DNA of 64,000 nt, taken from assembly GCF_017744395.1 (NCBI RefSeq), contig NZ_JAGIBI010000001.1, positions 248,001-312,000 on the forward strand, written 5' to 3'. Numbering within the stretch: position 1 is the first letter of the stretch; each line of letters starts with the position of its first letter. Under the pieces are notes generated by a model that did not search any database, was not told where the DNA came from, and saw nothing but the letters and a program-made list of their open reading frames with translations. Positions 41,208-50,454 of this stretch are shown here, piece after piece. A program made the translations under genes and the position numbers. The stretch comes from Herbaspirillum sp. Lineage in GTDB: Bacteria > Pseudomonadota > Gammaproteobacteria > Burkholderiales > Burkholderiaceae_D.

Positions 41208-42752
41208 GTCTTCGCGGCGCAGGTGCGGGAACAGGATCACGTCGCGGATGTTGGGCGAGTCGGTGATCAGCATCATCAGGCGGTCGATGCCGATGCCGCA
41301 GCCGCCGGCCGGCGGCATGCCGTATTCCAGCGCGCGGATGTAGTCGGCGTCGTAGTACATCGCCTCTTCGTCGCCGGCGTCCTTGGCGGCCACCTGCGCC
41401 TGGAAGCGCGCGGCCTGGTCTTCGGCGTCGTTGAGCTCGGAGAAGCCGTTGGCGATCTCGCGGCCGGTGATGAACAGCTCGAAGCGTTCGGTGATGCCCG
41501 GCACGGTGTCGGAAGCGCGCGCCAGCGGCGAGACTTCGACCGGGTAGTCGATGATGTAGGTCGGGTTCCACAACTGCGATTCGGCGGTCTCTTCGAACAG
41601 CGCCAGTTGCAGCGAGCCGATGCCGGCGCCGGCCAGCGGAGCCTGGTCGGTCTTGACGCCGAACTTCTTCAGTTCGGTGCGCAGGAAGTCGATGTCGGCC
41701 AGTTGCGCTTCGGTGTACTGCGGCGCGTACTTCAGGATCGCGCCGGTGATGGTCAGGCGGTCGAACGGCTTGGACAGGTCCAGCTCGCGGCCCTGGTAGG
41801 TCAGCACGGCGGTGCCGTGGGCGTCGATCGCGGCCTGGCGGATCACCTGTTCGGTGAAGCCCATCAGCCACTGGTAATCCACGTAGGCGGCGTAGAACTC
41901 CATCATCGTGAATTCCGGATTGTGGCGCGGCGAGACGCCTTCATTGCGGAAGTTGCGGTTGACTTCGAACACGCGCTCGAAACCGCCCACCACCAGGCGC
42001 TTCAGGTACAGCTCGGGCGCGATGCGCATGAACATCTGCATGTCCAGCGCGTTGTGGTGGGTGATGAAGGGTTTGGCCGCGGCGCCGCCCGGGATCGGGT
42101 GCAGCATCGGGGTTTCCACTTCCATGAAACCATTGGTTTCCATGAAGCGGCGGATCGACGACATGGCGGCGGTGCGCGCCTTGAAGGTGCGGCGGGTTTC
42201 CTCGCTCATGATCAGGTCGACATAGCGCTGGCGGTACTTCATTTCCTGGTCTGCCAGGCCGTGGAACTTGTCCGGCAGCGGGCGCAGCGACTTGGTGATC
42301 AGCTTGAGCCTGGTCACCTTGACCGACAGCTCGCCGGTCTTGGTCTTGAACAGCGTGCCTTCGGCGCCCAGGATGTCGCCCAGGTCGTAGTGCTTGAAGG
42401 CGGCCATGGCTTCGTCGCCGGTCACGTCCTTGGTCACGTAGAGCTGGATGCGGCCGTCGGCGCGCGCGCCCGAGGCATCCTGCAGGGTGGCGAAGGCGGC
42501 CTTGCCCATGACCCGCTTCAACATCATGCGGCCGGCCACCGAGACGGTTACCGGGTTGGCTTCCAGCGCTTCGTTTTCCAGGCCGTCGTATTTGGCGTGC
42601 AGGTCGGAGGCCTTGTCGGCCGGGCGGAAATCGTTGGGGAAGGCGACGCCTTGTTCGCGGATCGCGGCCAGCTTGGCGCGGCGTTCGGCGATGATGCTGT
42701 TCTCGTCGGCTGCAGGTGCTGCTTGTGCAGCGTTGTTGTTTTGCGTGGTCAT
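41205..42752 (-). CDS. lysS: Lysyl-tRNA synthetase, class II
   Basis: 515 residues. OB-fold anticodon domain ([37 protein letters not shown]). Class II motif 1 and 2 regions: [41 protein letters not shown], and [26 protein letters not shown]. Motif 3: [19 protein letters not shown]. It charges tRNA-Lys. It lies 74 bp downstream of prfB in the classic prfB-lysS operon. The stop codon coincides with the terminal bases of the palindromic element, but the C-terminus ([10 protein letters not shown]) is normal. Confidence 0.97.
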   Translation of the reverse strand: MTTQNNNAAQAAPAADENSIIAERRAKLAAIREQGVAFPNDFRPADKASDLHAKYDGLENEALEANPVTVSVAGRMMLKRVMGKAAFATLQDASGARADGRIQLYVTKDVTGDEAMAAFKHYDLGDILGAEGTLFKTKTGELSVKVTRLKLITKSLRPLPDKFHGLADQEMKYRQRYVDLIMSEETRRTFKARTAAMSSIRRFMETNGFMEVETPMLHPIPGGAAAKPFITHHNALDMQMFMRIAPELYLKRLVVGGFERVFEVNRNFRNEGVSPRHNPEFTMMEFYAAYVDYQWLMGFTEQVIRQAAIDAHGTAVLTYQGRELDLSKPFDRLTITGAILKYAPQYTEAQLADIDFLRTELKKFGVKTDQAPLAGAGIGSLQLALFEETAESQLWNPTYIIDYPVEVSPLARASDTVPGITERFELFITGREIANGFSELNDAEDQAARFQAQVAAKDAGDEEAMYYDADYIRALEYGMPPAGGCGIGIDRLMMLITDSPNIRDVILFPHLRRED

Positions 42753-42826
42753 GGTTGGAAATCGTGAATGTTGAACGGTCGGCCGGAGGTGGCGATGCCG
42801 CGGAGCGAACCCCGCGGCATGCGACG

Positions 42827-43931
42827 TCAGACGCCCTGTTTCAGCGAAGCGGCGATGAAGTCGTCGAGGTCGCCGTCGAGCACCGCCTTGGTGTTGCCGG
42901 TTTCATGGTTGGTGCGCAAGTCCTTGATGCGGGACTGGTCCAGCACGTAGGAGCGGATCTGGTGGCCCCAGCCGACATCGGTCTTGGAGTCTTCCAGTTT
43001 CTGCTGCTCGCTCATGCGCTTGCGCAGTTCCAGTTCGAACAGCTTGGCGCGCAGCATGTCCCAGGCTTCGGCGCGGTTGCGGTGCTGGCTGCGGTCGTTC
43101 TGGCACTGCACGACAATGCCGGACGGCGCGTGCGTCAGGCGCACCGCGGAGTCGGTCTTGTTGATGTGCTGGCCGCCGGCGCCGGAAGCGCGGTAGGTGT
43201 CCACGCGCACGTCGGCCGGGTTGATCTCGATCTCGAAGGATTCGTCGACTTCCGGGTAGACGAACAGGCTGGAGAACGAGGTATGGCGGCCGTTGCTGGA
43301 GTCGAATGGCGACTTGCGCACCAGGCGGTGCACGCCGGTCTCGGTGCGCAGGAAACCGTAGGCGTATTCGCCCTCGACCTTGATGGTGGCGGTCTTGATG
43401 CCGGCCACTTCGCCGTCGGACTGTTCCATGATCTCGGCCTTGAAGCCCTTGCGTTCGCAATAACGCAGGTACTGGCGCAGCAGCATGGACGCCCAGTCCT
43501 GCGCCTCGGTGCCGCCGGCGCCGGCCTGGATGTCGATGAAGCAGTTGTTGGCGTCCATCGGGCCGCTGAACATGCGGCGGAACTCCATTTCCTCGACCAG
43601 CTTCTTCAGGCCTTCGGCATCGCTTTCGATGGCGACGATGGTGTCCTCGTCCTTTTCCTCGCGCGCCATCTCGAAGAGATCACGGGCGTCGTTCAGGTCG
43701 GCGTCGATCTTGATGAGGGTGTGGACGATCGCTTCCAGCGATTTCTTTTCCTTGCCGAGGTCCTGGGCCCGTTTCTGGTCGTTCCAGACGTTCGGGTCTT
43801 CCAGTTCGGCGTTGACTTGTTCGAGTTTCTCCGACTTCACATCGAAGTCAAAGATACCTCCGTAGCTCGGTGGCGCGGGTGGCCAGGTCGTCGAGCAAGG
43901 ATTGGAGGGAATTGAGGCGTTCTGCTTCCAT
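42827..43931 (-). CDS. prfB: Peptide chain release factor 2 with programmed +1 frameshift
   Basis: The track shows only the second part, from a GTG at 43840. The true start is ATG 43931: 27 codons ([27 protein letters not shown]) lead to CTT-TGA-C at 43850, preceded by the Shine-Dalgarno-like GGAGG in CGGAGGTATCTTTGAC. A +1 slip on CTT continues [11 protein letters not shown] to give 367 residues. RF2 hallmarks are the SPF recognition motif (RKSPFDSS) and the catalytic GGQ ([19 protein letters not shown]). RF2 reads UGA, so low RF2 favours the frameshift and restores synthesis. First gene of prfB-lysS. Confidence 0.97.
43848..43861 (-). promoter_or_regulatory. prfB recoding site
   Basis: GGAGG-TAT-CTT-TGA on the minus strand: an internal Shine-Dalgarno element three bases before the slippery CTT and the in-frame UGA, the standard autoregulatory frameshift signal of RF2 genes. 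Confidence 0.93.
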
Positions 43932-43959
43932 GACGGTTTCTTTTGCGATCAAACCGCAC

Positions 43960-43965
43960 ATTATA
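43960..43965 (-). promoter_or_regulatory. Candidate -10 element of prfB
   Basis: Perfect TATAAT on the minus strand, 28 bp before the prfB ATG. No good -35 at 16-18 bp is seen. Confidence 0.4.
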
Positions 43966-44045
43966 CAAGAGGAGGGCGGCAATTCGCCCGTTGCCGGGTC
44001 ACAAGGCTGTCATTTTCGGCCGCTACCATCGCTGCGCCTGCATGG

Positions 44046-44063
44046 CTGACAAGATACTGACAG
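44046..44063 (+). promoter_or_regulatory. Pho-box-like direct repeat upstream of phoX
   Basis: CTGACAA-GATA-CTGACAG: two 7-bp repeats with a 4-bp spacer, the 11-bp period of PhoB boxes (consensus CTGTCAT-N4-CTGTCAT), ending 38 bp before the phoX ATG. A lone CTGTCAT occurs at 44007. Confidence 0.5.
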
Positions 44064-44101
44064 TGCATCGGGCCCCCTCAAGTTAATCCGGAGAAACATC
44101 G

Positions 44102-46054
44102 ATGAGACAGCCCGACCAGTACGCCATCCAATCCGACACCCAAGACGCCGGCCCGCAGGCCGGCCGCCGCAGCCTGCTCAAGGCGCTGTCCGCCGCGCCG
44201 CTGCTGCCGTTGGCCGGCGGCGTCGCCGCCGCGCTGTCGGCCTGCGCCACGCCGGGCGCGGGCAAGCCCTTCGTCTCGGCCCGCTTCACCGGCATGCCCG
44301 CGCCCACGCTGGCCGATCCGGCCGCGATGGCCGGCACCACCGTGGGCTCGGCGCTGGAAGTGGCGTTCGCCGACGGCAGCAAGCAGAGCTACAAGCTGGC
44401 CTACCAGCCTTTCTTCATGACCGGCGACATGGTGCCGGACGGCCGTGGCGGCACGGTGCTGGCCGGCGGCTATGTCGACATCAACAACCAGCCCATCATC
44501 GACCGCTCGGTGCCGGGCAAGGAGCGCCAGTTCTTCTCCGACTGTCCGGACGGCTCCTCGCTGCTGGTCATCGAGGGCGCCAGGGTGGCCGGCGTGAAGG
44601 GCAACACCGTCTTCGCCGTGGTGCAGTTCGAATACACCACGCGCGACCAGAAGCAGGCCGCCATGTACGGCCAGTTGCCGTCGCCGATCGCGGTGCTGAC
44701 GCTGGACCAGGATCCATCCTCGGGCAAGCTGTCGCTGGTCAAGTACCACAACGTCGATACCTCGCAGGTCAACGGCCTGTGGATCACCTGCGGCGCCAGC
44801 CTGTCGCCGTGGAATACCCACCTGTCCTCCGAAGAGTACGAGCCGGATGCCTCGGCGATCGCCTCCAACCCGCAATTCAAGGCTTTCAGCAAGAACCTGT
44901 ACGGCGATGAAACGCGCGCCAATCCCTACCACTACGGCCACTTGCCGGAAGTCACCGTCCATGCCGACGGCACCGGCTCGATCCGGAAGCACTATTGCCT
45001 GGGCCGCATCTCGCACGAGCTGGTGCAGGTCATGCCCGACCGGCGCACCGTGCTGATGGGCGACGACGCCACCAACGGCGGCCTGTTCATGTTCATCGCC
45101 GACCGCGCCGCCGACCTGTCGGCCGGTACCTTGTACGTGGCGCGCTGGGAGCAGGTCTCGGGTGTGGGTCCGGGCGCCGGCAAGCTGTCGTGGATCAGGC
45201 TGGGCAGCGCTTCCAGCGACGAAATCAAGGCCATGGCCGAGCGCTACAAGGCCGCCGGCATCATGGACATCCGCACCAGCGATCCGTCGGACGCCTCGTT
45301 CACCAAGATCCCGTTCGGCGGCAAGCCCAACTGGGTGCGCCTCAAGCCGGGTATGGAAAAGGCGGCGGCCTTCCTCGAAACCCACCGCTACGCCGCGCTG
45401 GCCGGCGGCAGCCTGGGCTTCACCAAGATGGAAGGCACCACCGTCAACGCGCGCGACAAGGTCGCCTATTCGGCCATGTCCTATGTGCAGACCTCGATGC
45501 TGGACGGCTCCGGCCACATCAAGGTGCAAGGCCCCAAGGCCGGCGCCGTGTACGCGCTGAACCTGCGCGGCGGCCAGCGCGACGCCACCGGCGCGGCGAT
45601 CGGCAGCGAATGGGTGCCGGTCGACATGGCGGCGCCGGCCGAGCTGGTCGGCGCGGACCTGAAGACGCCGGACGCGCTGGGCAACCTGGCGGCGCAGGAC
45701 CGCATCGCCAACCCGGACAACATCAAGTTCTCCGAAAAGCTGCGCACGCTGTTCATCGGCGAAGACAGCGGCATGCACGTCAACAACTTCCTGTGGGCCT
45801 ACAACGTCGACACCAAGGCCCTGACGCGAGTGCTGTCCTGCCCGGCCGGGGCCGAGTCGACCGGTTTGCACGCGGTCGACGAGATCAACGGCTGGACCTA
45901 TGTGATGAGCAATTTCCAGCATGCCGGCGATTGGGAGAAGGGCTTGCACGACAAGGTCAAGGACACGCTCGATCCGTTGGTACGCGCCAATTACAAGGAT
46001 CGTTTCGGCGCTACGGTGGGCTACCTGACCGGACTGCCTTACTCCAAGGCTTGA
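44102..46054 (+). CDS. phoX: PhoX-family (DUF839) alkaline phosphatase-like lipoprotein
   Basis: 650 residues. The N-terminus has a Tat signal (AGRRSLLKALSAAPLLPLAGGVAAALSAC) with a lipobox-like LSAC. The PhoX/DUF839 beta-propeller shows FMTGDMVPDGRGGTVLAGGYVDINNQPI, CGASLSPWNTHLSSEEYEPD, YHYGHLPEVTVHADG and IANPDNIKFSEKLRTLFIGEDSGMHVNNFLWAYNV. These Ca/Fe-dependent enzymes release phosphate from organophosphates in the periplasm, and the Pho-box-like repeat upstream fits phosphate control. It is followed by a strong terminator. Confidence 0.88.
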   Translation: MRQPDQYAIQSDTQDAGPQAGRRSLLKALSAAPLLPLAGGVAAALSACATPGAGKPFVSARFTGMPAPTLADPAAMAGTTVGSALEVAFADGSKQSYKLAYQPFFMTGDMVPDGRGGTVLAGGYVDINNQPIIDRSVPGKERQFFSDCPDGSSLLVIEGARVAGVKGNTVFAVVQFEYTTRDQKQAAMYGQLPSPIAVLTLDQDPSSGKLSLVKYHNVDTSQVNGLWITCGASLSPWNTHLSSEEYEPDASAIASNPQFKAFSKNLYGDETRANPYHYGHLPEVTVHADGTGSIRKHYCLGRISHELVQVMPDRRTVLMGDDATNGGLFMFIADRAADLSAGTLYVARWEQVSGVGPGAGKLSWIRLGSASSDEIKAMAERYKAAGIMDIRTSDPSDASFTKIPFGGKPNWVRLKPGMEKAAAFLETHRYAALAGGSLGFTKMEGTTVNARDKVAYSAMSYVQTSMLDGSGHIKVQGPKAGAVYALNLRGGQRDATGAAIGSEWVPVDMAAPAELVGADLKTPDALGNLAAQDRIANPDNIKFSEKLRTLFIGEDSGMHVNNFLWAYNVDTKALTRVLSCPAGAESTGLHAVDEINGWTYVMSNFQHAGDWEKGLHDKVKDTLDPLVRANYKDRFGATVGYLTGLPYSKA

Positions 46055-46075
46055 TGCGTTTGAACGCATGACTGG

Positions 46076-46103
46076 CGGCAGGCCTGCGGGCCTGCCGTTT
46101 TTT
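46076..46103 (+). terminator. Rho-independent terminator of phoX
   Basis: CGGCAGGCC-TGCG-GGCCTGCCG followed by TTTTTT. Confidence 0.9.
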
Positions 46104-46194
46104 GTTGTGTCCGGCCGATGTCTCCAATCGGCATACTTGCTGTGAACGCAATCTGCTAGGATCGGTCTCATCAGCTTGCTTCCTACGCCTGCCG

Positions 46195-46926
46195 ATGACA
46201 ACAACCAAAACGAGACCGCTGCTCCTTATGCTGTTATGCGCCGCCGCGCTGGCCGGTTGCGCCAGTTCACCGGCGCCGCACGGCGAGGTCAAGGGAGCCT
46301 CGGCCAGTTCGCGCGAGATGGGGCAGTCCGACACCAACCGCGTCGCCACGCTGGCCATGCGCGCCAATCTCGACGGGCTCTACCTGCTGATGGACAAGCT
46401 CTACCGGCGCAACCCGGCGGAATGGAAAAAGACCGCCGCCAGCCGCGAAGAGGCGCTCGCCAAGGTGCGCGATGCGGTGGAGAAGCGCCAGTCCTGGCCG
46501 GAATTGCAGGGCAAGCGCGATATCGCCGCCATGGCGCTGGCGCTGAGCCCGGACTTCAAGGGCGACCGCGTGGCTGCCTTCGTCTATGCCACCGCCGACA
46601 TGATCATCGTCGCGCACGGCAACAAGATCGAATTCTTCCTGATCGACAGCCTCGACGCCCAGCACCTGTACAACGCCGCCCGCAATGTCGAGATCGGCGC
46701 CTGGATCCTGGCCAGCCGCCGCAATCCGGCCGGCGGCCCCTTGCTGCTGTCCGACGAGATCAGCGCCGACATGCGCAACCTCAGCTTCGAGCGGGAATTC
46801 GGCAAGATCGTCGGCCGCCTCGACCTGCTCGCCACGTTCATCACTGAAAAATACCGCCGCGCCGGGATCAGCTATGTGCAGAACCTGCTGGGCGGTTCGT
46901 TCCTTCAGTTTCTGCCGGTGCGTTGA
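46195..46926 (+). CDS. Hypothetical lipoprotein, 243 aa
   Basis: Start at ATG 46195; the 31 upstream codons of the track ORF cross the phoX terminator region. Signal peptide MTTTKTRPLLLMLLCAAALAGCASS with lipobox LAGC. The mature protein is mostly helical (NLDGLYLLMDKLYRRNPAEWKKTAASREEALAKVRDAVEKRQSWPELQGKRDIAAMALAL), ending YRRAGISYVQNLLGGSFLQFLPVR. It resembles uncharacterised betaproteobacterial outer-membrane lipoproteins; no function known. Its last 59 bp overlap the convergent diguanylate cyclase gene. Confidence 0.82.
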   Translation: MTTTKTRPLLLMLLCAAALAGCASSPAPHGEVKGASASSREMGQSDTNRVATLAMRANLDGLYLLMDKLYRRNPAEWKKTAASREEALAKVRDAVEKRQSWPELQGKRDIAAMALALSPDFKGDRVAAFVYATADMIIVAHGNKIEFFLIDSLDAQHLYNAARNVEIGAWILASRRNPAGGPLLLSDEISADMRNLSFEREFGKIVGRLDLLATFITEKYRRAGISYVQNLLGGSFLQFLPVR

Positions 46927-48553
46927 TGACGACATGGCTGCAACCGATGCCGGCCGGCGCGATCACATAGCAGCCGCGGCCGCTGGCCTTGGCGCAATAC
47001 ATGGCCTGGTCGGCGGCTTGCAGCAGGCTGTCGGCATCGCAGCGGCCGTCGCAGATGGCAATCCCGATCGACACGCCCAGCCGGTATTCCCCTTGCGCCA
47101 GCAGCAGCGGCTCGGACACCGCCTTGATGCATTTCTCGGCCAGGGCGCGCGCGCCGTTTTGCAGCGGCGCCTCCAGGTCGGTCGCCAGCAGTACGAATTC
47201 GTCCCCGCCGACGCGCGCCAGGGTATCGCTGTGGCGCGCCACCTGGCGCAGGCGCCGGGTGATTTCCTGCAACACGAGGTCGCCGGCCTTGTGCCCGAGG
47301 CTATCGTTGATCGGCTTGAACCCGTCCAGGTCGAGGAACAGCAGCGCGATGCCGCTTTGTTCGCAGCAGACGTCGCCTATTGCTTGCCGCATGCGCTCGG
47401 CCAGCATCATGCGGTTGGGCAGGCCGGTCAGGACATCGTGGTGGGCCTGGTGCTGCAGCTCGGACTGGTGCAGTTTGAGACGCGCCAGCAAACCGTTGAA
47501 GGCCATGGTGAGATGGCCGACCTCATCGCGCGACGTCACCGGCAGCGGCGACAGGGGGATTTCCCCGCGTGTCATCTTGTCGGCCAGCTCGGCCGCCCGG
47601 CGCAGCGGGCGGAAGAACATGAAATAAGTCAGCATGATGAGCAGGACAATCACGCCAGCCTGGACCGTCCCGCCGCGCGCGACCAGGTGGCGCATGCGGT
47701 CTGCGCCCGGTATCGAGGATGCCAGCGGCAGGCAGGCAACGACAAACCAGTCGGTGCCGGGCACCGAGGCGAAACCCCTGACTTGTTCGATGCCCTTGGC
47801 GTTGTGGCCGACGCCGTTGCCGCGGAAACCTGTCAGTGCGCGGTCCAGCATCGGATCGGCGCCTGCGGCCGGCAGCGGGGTGACCGCCATGGACGGATCG
47901 TTGGAGGTGATGATCAGCCGCCGCGCCGGCGACACCAGCAGGAAAACGCCTTTCGGTTCCAGGTGCTTTTGCTGCAGCTGCTCCAGGAATCCGGTCGGAG
48001 TGAGCGTGTTGGTGCCGCCCAGCACGCCAGTGACTTTGCCGGCCGCATCCCTGATCGGGACCAGCATCCCAAGCAGCGGCGCGCCCGCTTCCCAGGCCGA
48101 AAGCGGGGCGTCGGTCACGGCGCTTCCTGCCAGGGCACGCTGGTAATCGGAATCGGCGGCCAGCGACGGGGTGCGTTGGTTCAGCAGGTCAGGATAGCCG
48201 GCGACGACCGTACCGGAGGTGTCGGCCACGAACAGGCGTTGCAGCAGCAATGGTTGTATCGCATGGCGTTCGCCCAGCCATTCGCGCAGGGCTGCCGGAT
48301 CGCGCGCCAGGCCGGGCGGCATTTGCGCGGCCAGCCGTTCCAGGAAAAGGCGTCGTTCGCCGATGCGGTAGCCGATGCTCTCGGCAAGATAGCCGGCCAC
48401 GACGCCTTGCCGTTCGGCCGCCACCGCGCTTTGCTCAGTCTCAAGGAAGTTGACCAGGAAGTAATAGCGCGCGACGGCGGAGCAGGCGATAAGCACGATC
48501 CCGAACAGAACGAGACGCGTGAGAAGGCTGTTGGTGAGGCGTTCTGTCTTCAT
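46868..48553 (-). CDS. Diguanylate cyclase with Cache sensor and HAMP
   Basis: 561 residues from ATG 48553 (MKTERLTNSLL); the track adds nine codons. A first membrane helix (LVLFGIVLIACSAVARYYFLV) is followed by a periplasmic dCache-like sensor of about 260 residues (LFVADTSGTVVAGYPDLLNQRTPS... FLLVSPARRLIITSNDPS), a second helix (VIVLLIMLTYFMFF), HAMP (RPLRRAAELADKMTRGE... SRDEVGHLTMAFNGLLARL) and a GGDEF domain with intact active site ARVGGDEFVLLA. It makes cyclic di-GMP on an extracellular cue. An RxxD inhibitory site is not evident. Confidence 0.92.
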   Translation of the reverse strand: MKTERLTNSLLTRLVLFGIVLIACSAVARYYFLVNFLETEQSAVAAERQGVVAGYLAESIGYRIGERRLFLERLAAQMPPGLARDPAALREWLGERHAIQPLLLQRLFVADTSGTVVAGYPDLLNQRTPSLAADSDYQRALAGSAVTDAPLSAWEAGAPLLGMLVPIRDAAGKVTGVLGGTNTLTPTGFLEQLQQKHLEPKGVFLLVSPARRLIITSNDPSMAVTPLPAAGADPMLDRALTGFRGNGVGHNAKGIEQVRGFASVPGTDWFVVACLPLASSIPGADRMRHLVARGGTVQAGVIVLLIMLTYFMFFRPLRRAAELADKMTRGEIPLSPLPVTSRDEVGHLTMAFNGLLARLKLHQSELQHQAHHDVLTGLPNRMMLAERMRQAIGDVCCEQSGIALLFLDLDGFKPINDSLGHKAGDLVLQEITRRLRQVARHSDTLARVGGDEFVLLATDLEAPLQNGARALAEKCIKAVSEPLLLAQGEYRLGVSIGIAICDGRCDADSLLQAADQAMYCAKASGRGCYVIAPAGIGCSHVVINAPAETEGTNRPAGSAHS

Positions 48554-48673
48554 CGGCGAAGTGGGGGGCGTGTTTCCCAAGAGGCCGGTTTCGCGATGAA
48601 AGCGGCTTGTGCCGGGCCGGGACGTCGTGTGCTGCCGGACGTATGCGAAGCGTCATCGTACCACCCGGCTGCG

Positions 48674-48709
48674 CTTTAGAACCCGTTTCATTGCGAAACG
48701 GGTTCTTAG
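48674..48709. repeat. Short TTTAGAACC palindrome downstream of recJ
   Basis: AGAACCCGTTTC-ATTGC-GAAACGGGTTCT is a perfect 12-bp stem with TTTAGAACC/GGTTCTTA ends like those of the 41041 element. It may act as the recJ terminator or be a degenerate member of the same repeat family. No T-run follows on the minus strand. Confidence 0.5.
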
Positions 48710-48759
48710 ATGGAGTCCTGTTTCCACTTTGCCACAAAATCGGTGGCGTCAGGGCTTTT

Positions 48760-50454
48760 TCAGGCCGGTTCGGCGTGTTCCACCATCAGTTGCACGGTGG
48801 TCTTGCCGTTGTATTCGTTGGCGTCCAGGCGGAAGGCGACCGTGGCGTAGTCGGGCAGGGCGTCGGCGTGGCCGAACCAGATGGCGTCGTACTTCTGGCC
48901 GTTCTTTTCCAGCAGCAGCTTCAGGTGCTTTTCCTTCAGGATGCGTTGGTTCAGCACGCGGAAGGTGTCGCAGAACACCGGCGGCGCGAAGCCCTGGCCC
49001 CACACCTGCTGGTCCATCACCCCGATGAACTGCACCGAATAATAGGCGTCCTCCAGCACGCCGTCGGTCTCGATCACGCGTTCCAACTGGTTTTGCGTCA
49101 GCCAGTCGCGGCCGACCGCTTCGAACGCCTGGGCAAAGGCGTCGAAGGCTTCGGCATGGATGGTCAGCCCGGCCGCCATCGCATGGCCGCCGAACTTGGT
49201 GATCACCGAAGGCGCGTGCTTGGACACCAGGTCCAGCGCGTCGCGCAGGTGGAAGCCGGGGATCGAGCGGCCCGAGCCCTTGAGGAAACCGTCGTCGCCC
49301 GGTGCGAAGGTGATGGTGGGGCGGTAGAAGCGATCCTTCAGGCGCGAGGCCACGATGCCGATCACCCCCTGGTGCCAGGAGGCGTCGAACACGGCGATGG
49401 TGCGGCGGTCGGCCGGGTTGAAGTCGTCCAGCAGGTTCAGCGCGGTGTCTTGCATGCCGGCCTCGATGTCGCGCCGTTCGCGGTTGATGCTGTCGAGTTC
49501 CTGGGCGATGGCCCAGGCGCGGCCTTCGTCGTCGGTGGTCAGGCATTCGATGCCCAGCGCCATGTCGGCCAGGCGGCCGGCCGCGTTCAGGCGCGGCCCG
49601 ACCGCGAATCCCAGGTCGAACGGGGTGGCGCGGCGCGCCTCGCGGCCAGCGGCGCGGAACAGCGCGGCGATGCCGGGATGCATCTTGCCGCTGCGCATGC
49701 GCTTCAGGCCTTGCGCCACCAGGATGCGGTTGTTGGCGTCCAGCTTGACCACGTCGGCCACCGTGCCCAGCGCCACCAGGTCCAGCAGCGTGTCCAGCCG
49801 CGGCTGCGTCTGGGCATCGAAGATGCCGCGTTTGCGCATCTCGGCGCGCAGCGCCAGCAGCACATAGAACATCACGCCCACGCCGGCCAGGTTCTTGCTG
49901 GGGAAGCCGCATTGCGGCTGGTTCGGGTTGACGATCACGCGCGCCTCCGGCAGCGTGTCGCCCGGCAGGTGGTGGTCGGTCACCACCACGTCGATGCCGC
50001 GCCGCTTGGCCTCGGCCACGCCGTCGATGCTGGCGATGCCGTTGTCGACGGTGACGATCACATCCGGCGCCTTCTCGCGCACGGTCAGCTCGACGATCTC
50101 GGGCGTGAGGCCGTAGCCGTATTCGAAACGGTTGGGCACGATGTAGTCGACCTGCGCGCCCAGCAGGCGCAAGCCGCGCAGGCCCACGGCGCAGGCGGTG
50201 GCGCCGTCGCAGTCGTAGTCGGCCACGATCACCAGCTTCTTGCGCGCGGCGATGGCGTCGGCCAGGTAGCTGGCGGCGGCGTCGATATGCAACAGGCCGG
50301 ACGGCGCGATCAGGGCGTTGAGCTCGCTCGCCAGCTCGCTCGCGCTGGCCAGGCCGCGCGCCGCGTACACGCGCGCCAGCACCGGATGGACGCCCTCGGC
50401 GATCAGTTGCTCGGCTTGCTGGATGGAATAGGGGCGGGTGGCGATGCGGATCAT
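48760..50454 (-). CDS. recJ: Single-stranded-DNA exonuclease RecJ
   Basis: 564 residues from ATG 50454; the longer track frame runs into the upstream gene. It has DHH-family motifs: LVIVADYDCDGATACAVGLRGL, VIVTVDNGIASIDGVAEAKRRGIDVVVTDHHLPGD and NLAGVGVMFYVLLALRAEM. The DHHA1 motif is KFGGHAMAAGLTI, and a C-terminal OB-like region is also present. It degrades single-stranded DNA 5' to 3' in recombination and mismatch repair. Start and upstream stop overlap as ATGA, showing coupling to the rpfE-like gene. Confidence 0.95.
   Translation of the reverse strand: MIRIATRPYSIQQAEQLIAEGVHPVLARVYAARGLASASELASELNALIAPSGLLHIDAAASYLADAIAARKKLVIVADYDCDGATACAVGLRGLRLLGAQVDYIVPNRFEYGYGLTPEIVELTVREKAPDVIVTVDNGIASIDGVAEAKRRGIDVVVTDHHLPGDTLPEARVIVNPNQPQCGFPSKNLAGVGVMFYVLLALRAEMRKRGIFDAQTQPRLDTLLDLVALGTVADVVKLDANNRILVAQGLKRMRSGKMHPGIAALFRAAGREARRATPFDLGFAVGPRLNAAGRLADMALGIECLTTDDEGRAWAIAQELDSINRERRDIEAGMQDTALNLLDDFNPADRRTIAVFDASWHQGVIGIVASRLKDRFYRPTITFAPGDDGFLKGSGRSIPGFHLRDALDLVSKHAPSVITKFGGHAMAAGLTIHAEAFDAFAQAFEAVGRDWLTQNQLERVIETDGVLEDAYYSVQFIGVMDQQVWGQGFAPPVFCDTFRVLNQRILKEKHLKLLLEKNGQKYDAIWFGHADALPDYATVAFRLDANEYNGKTTVQLMVEHAEPA

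Noticed and set aside
44078-46204. 708-codon minus ORF opposite phoX
   Set aside because: Antisense to a full-length PhoX gene with Tat signal and its own terminator.
46685-48679. 664-codon + ORF opposite the diguanylate cyclase
   Set aside because: The minus strand carries an intact GGDEF/HAMP/Cache protein; the + frame has no domain.
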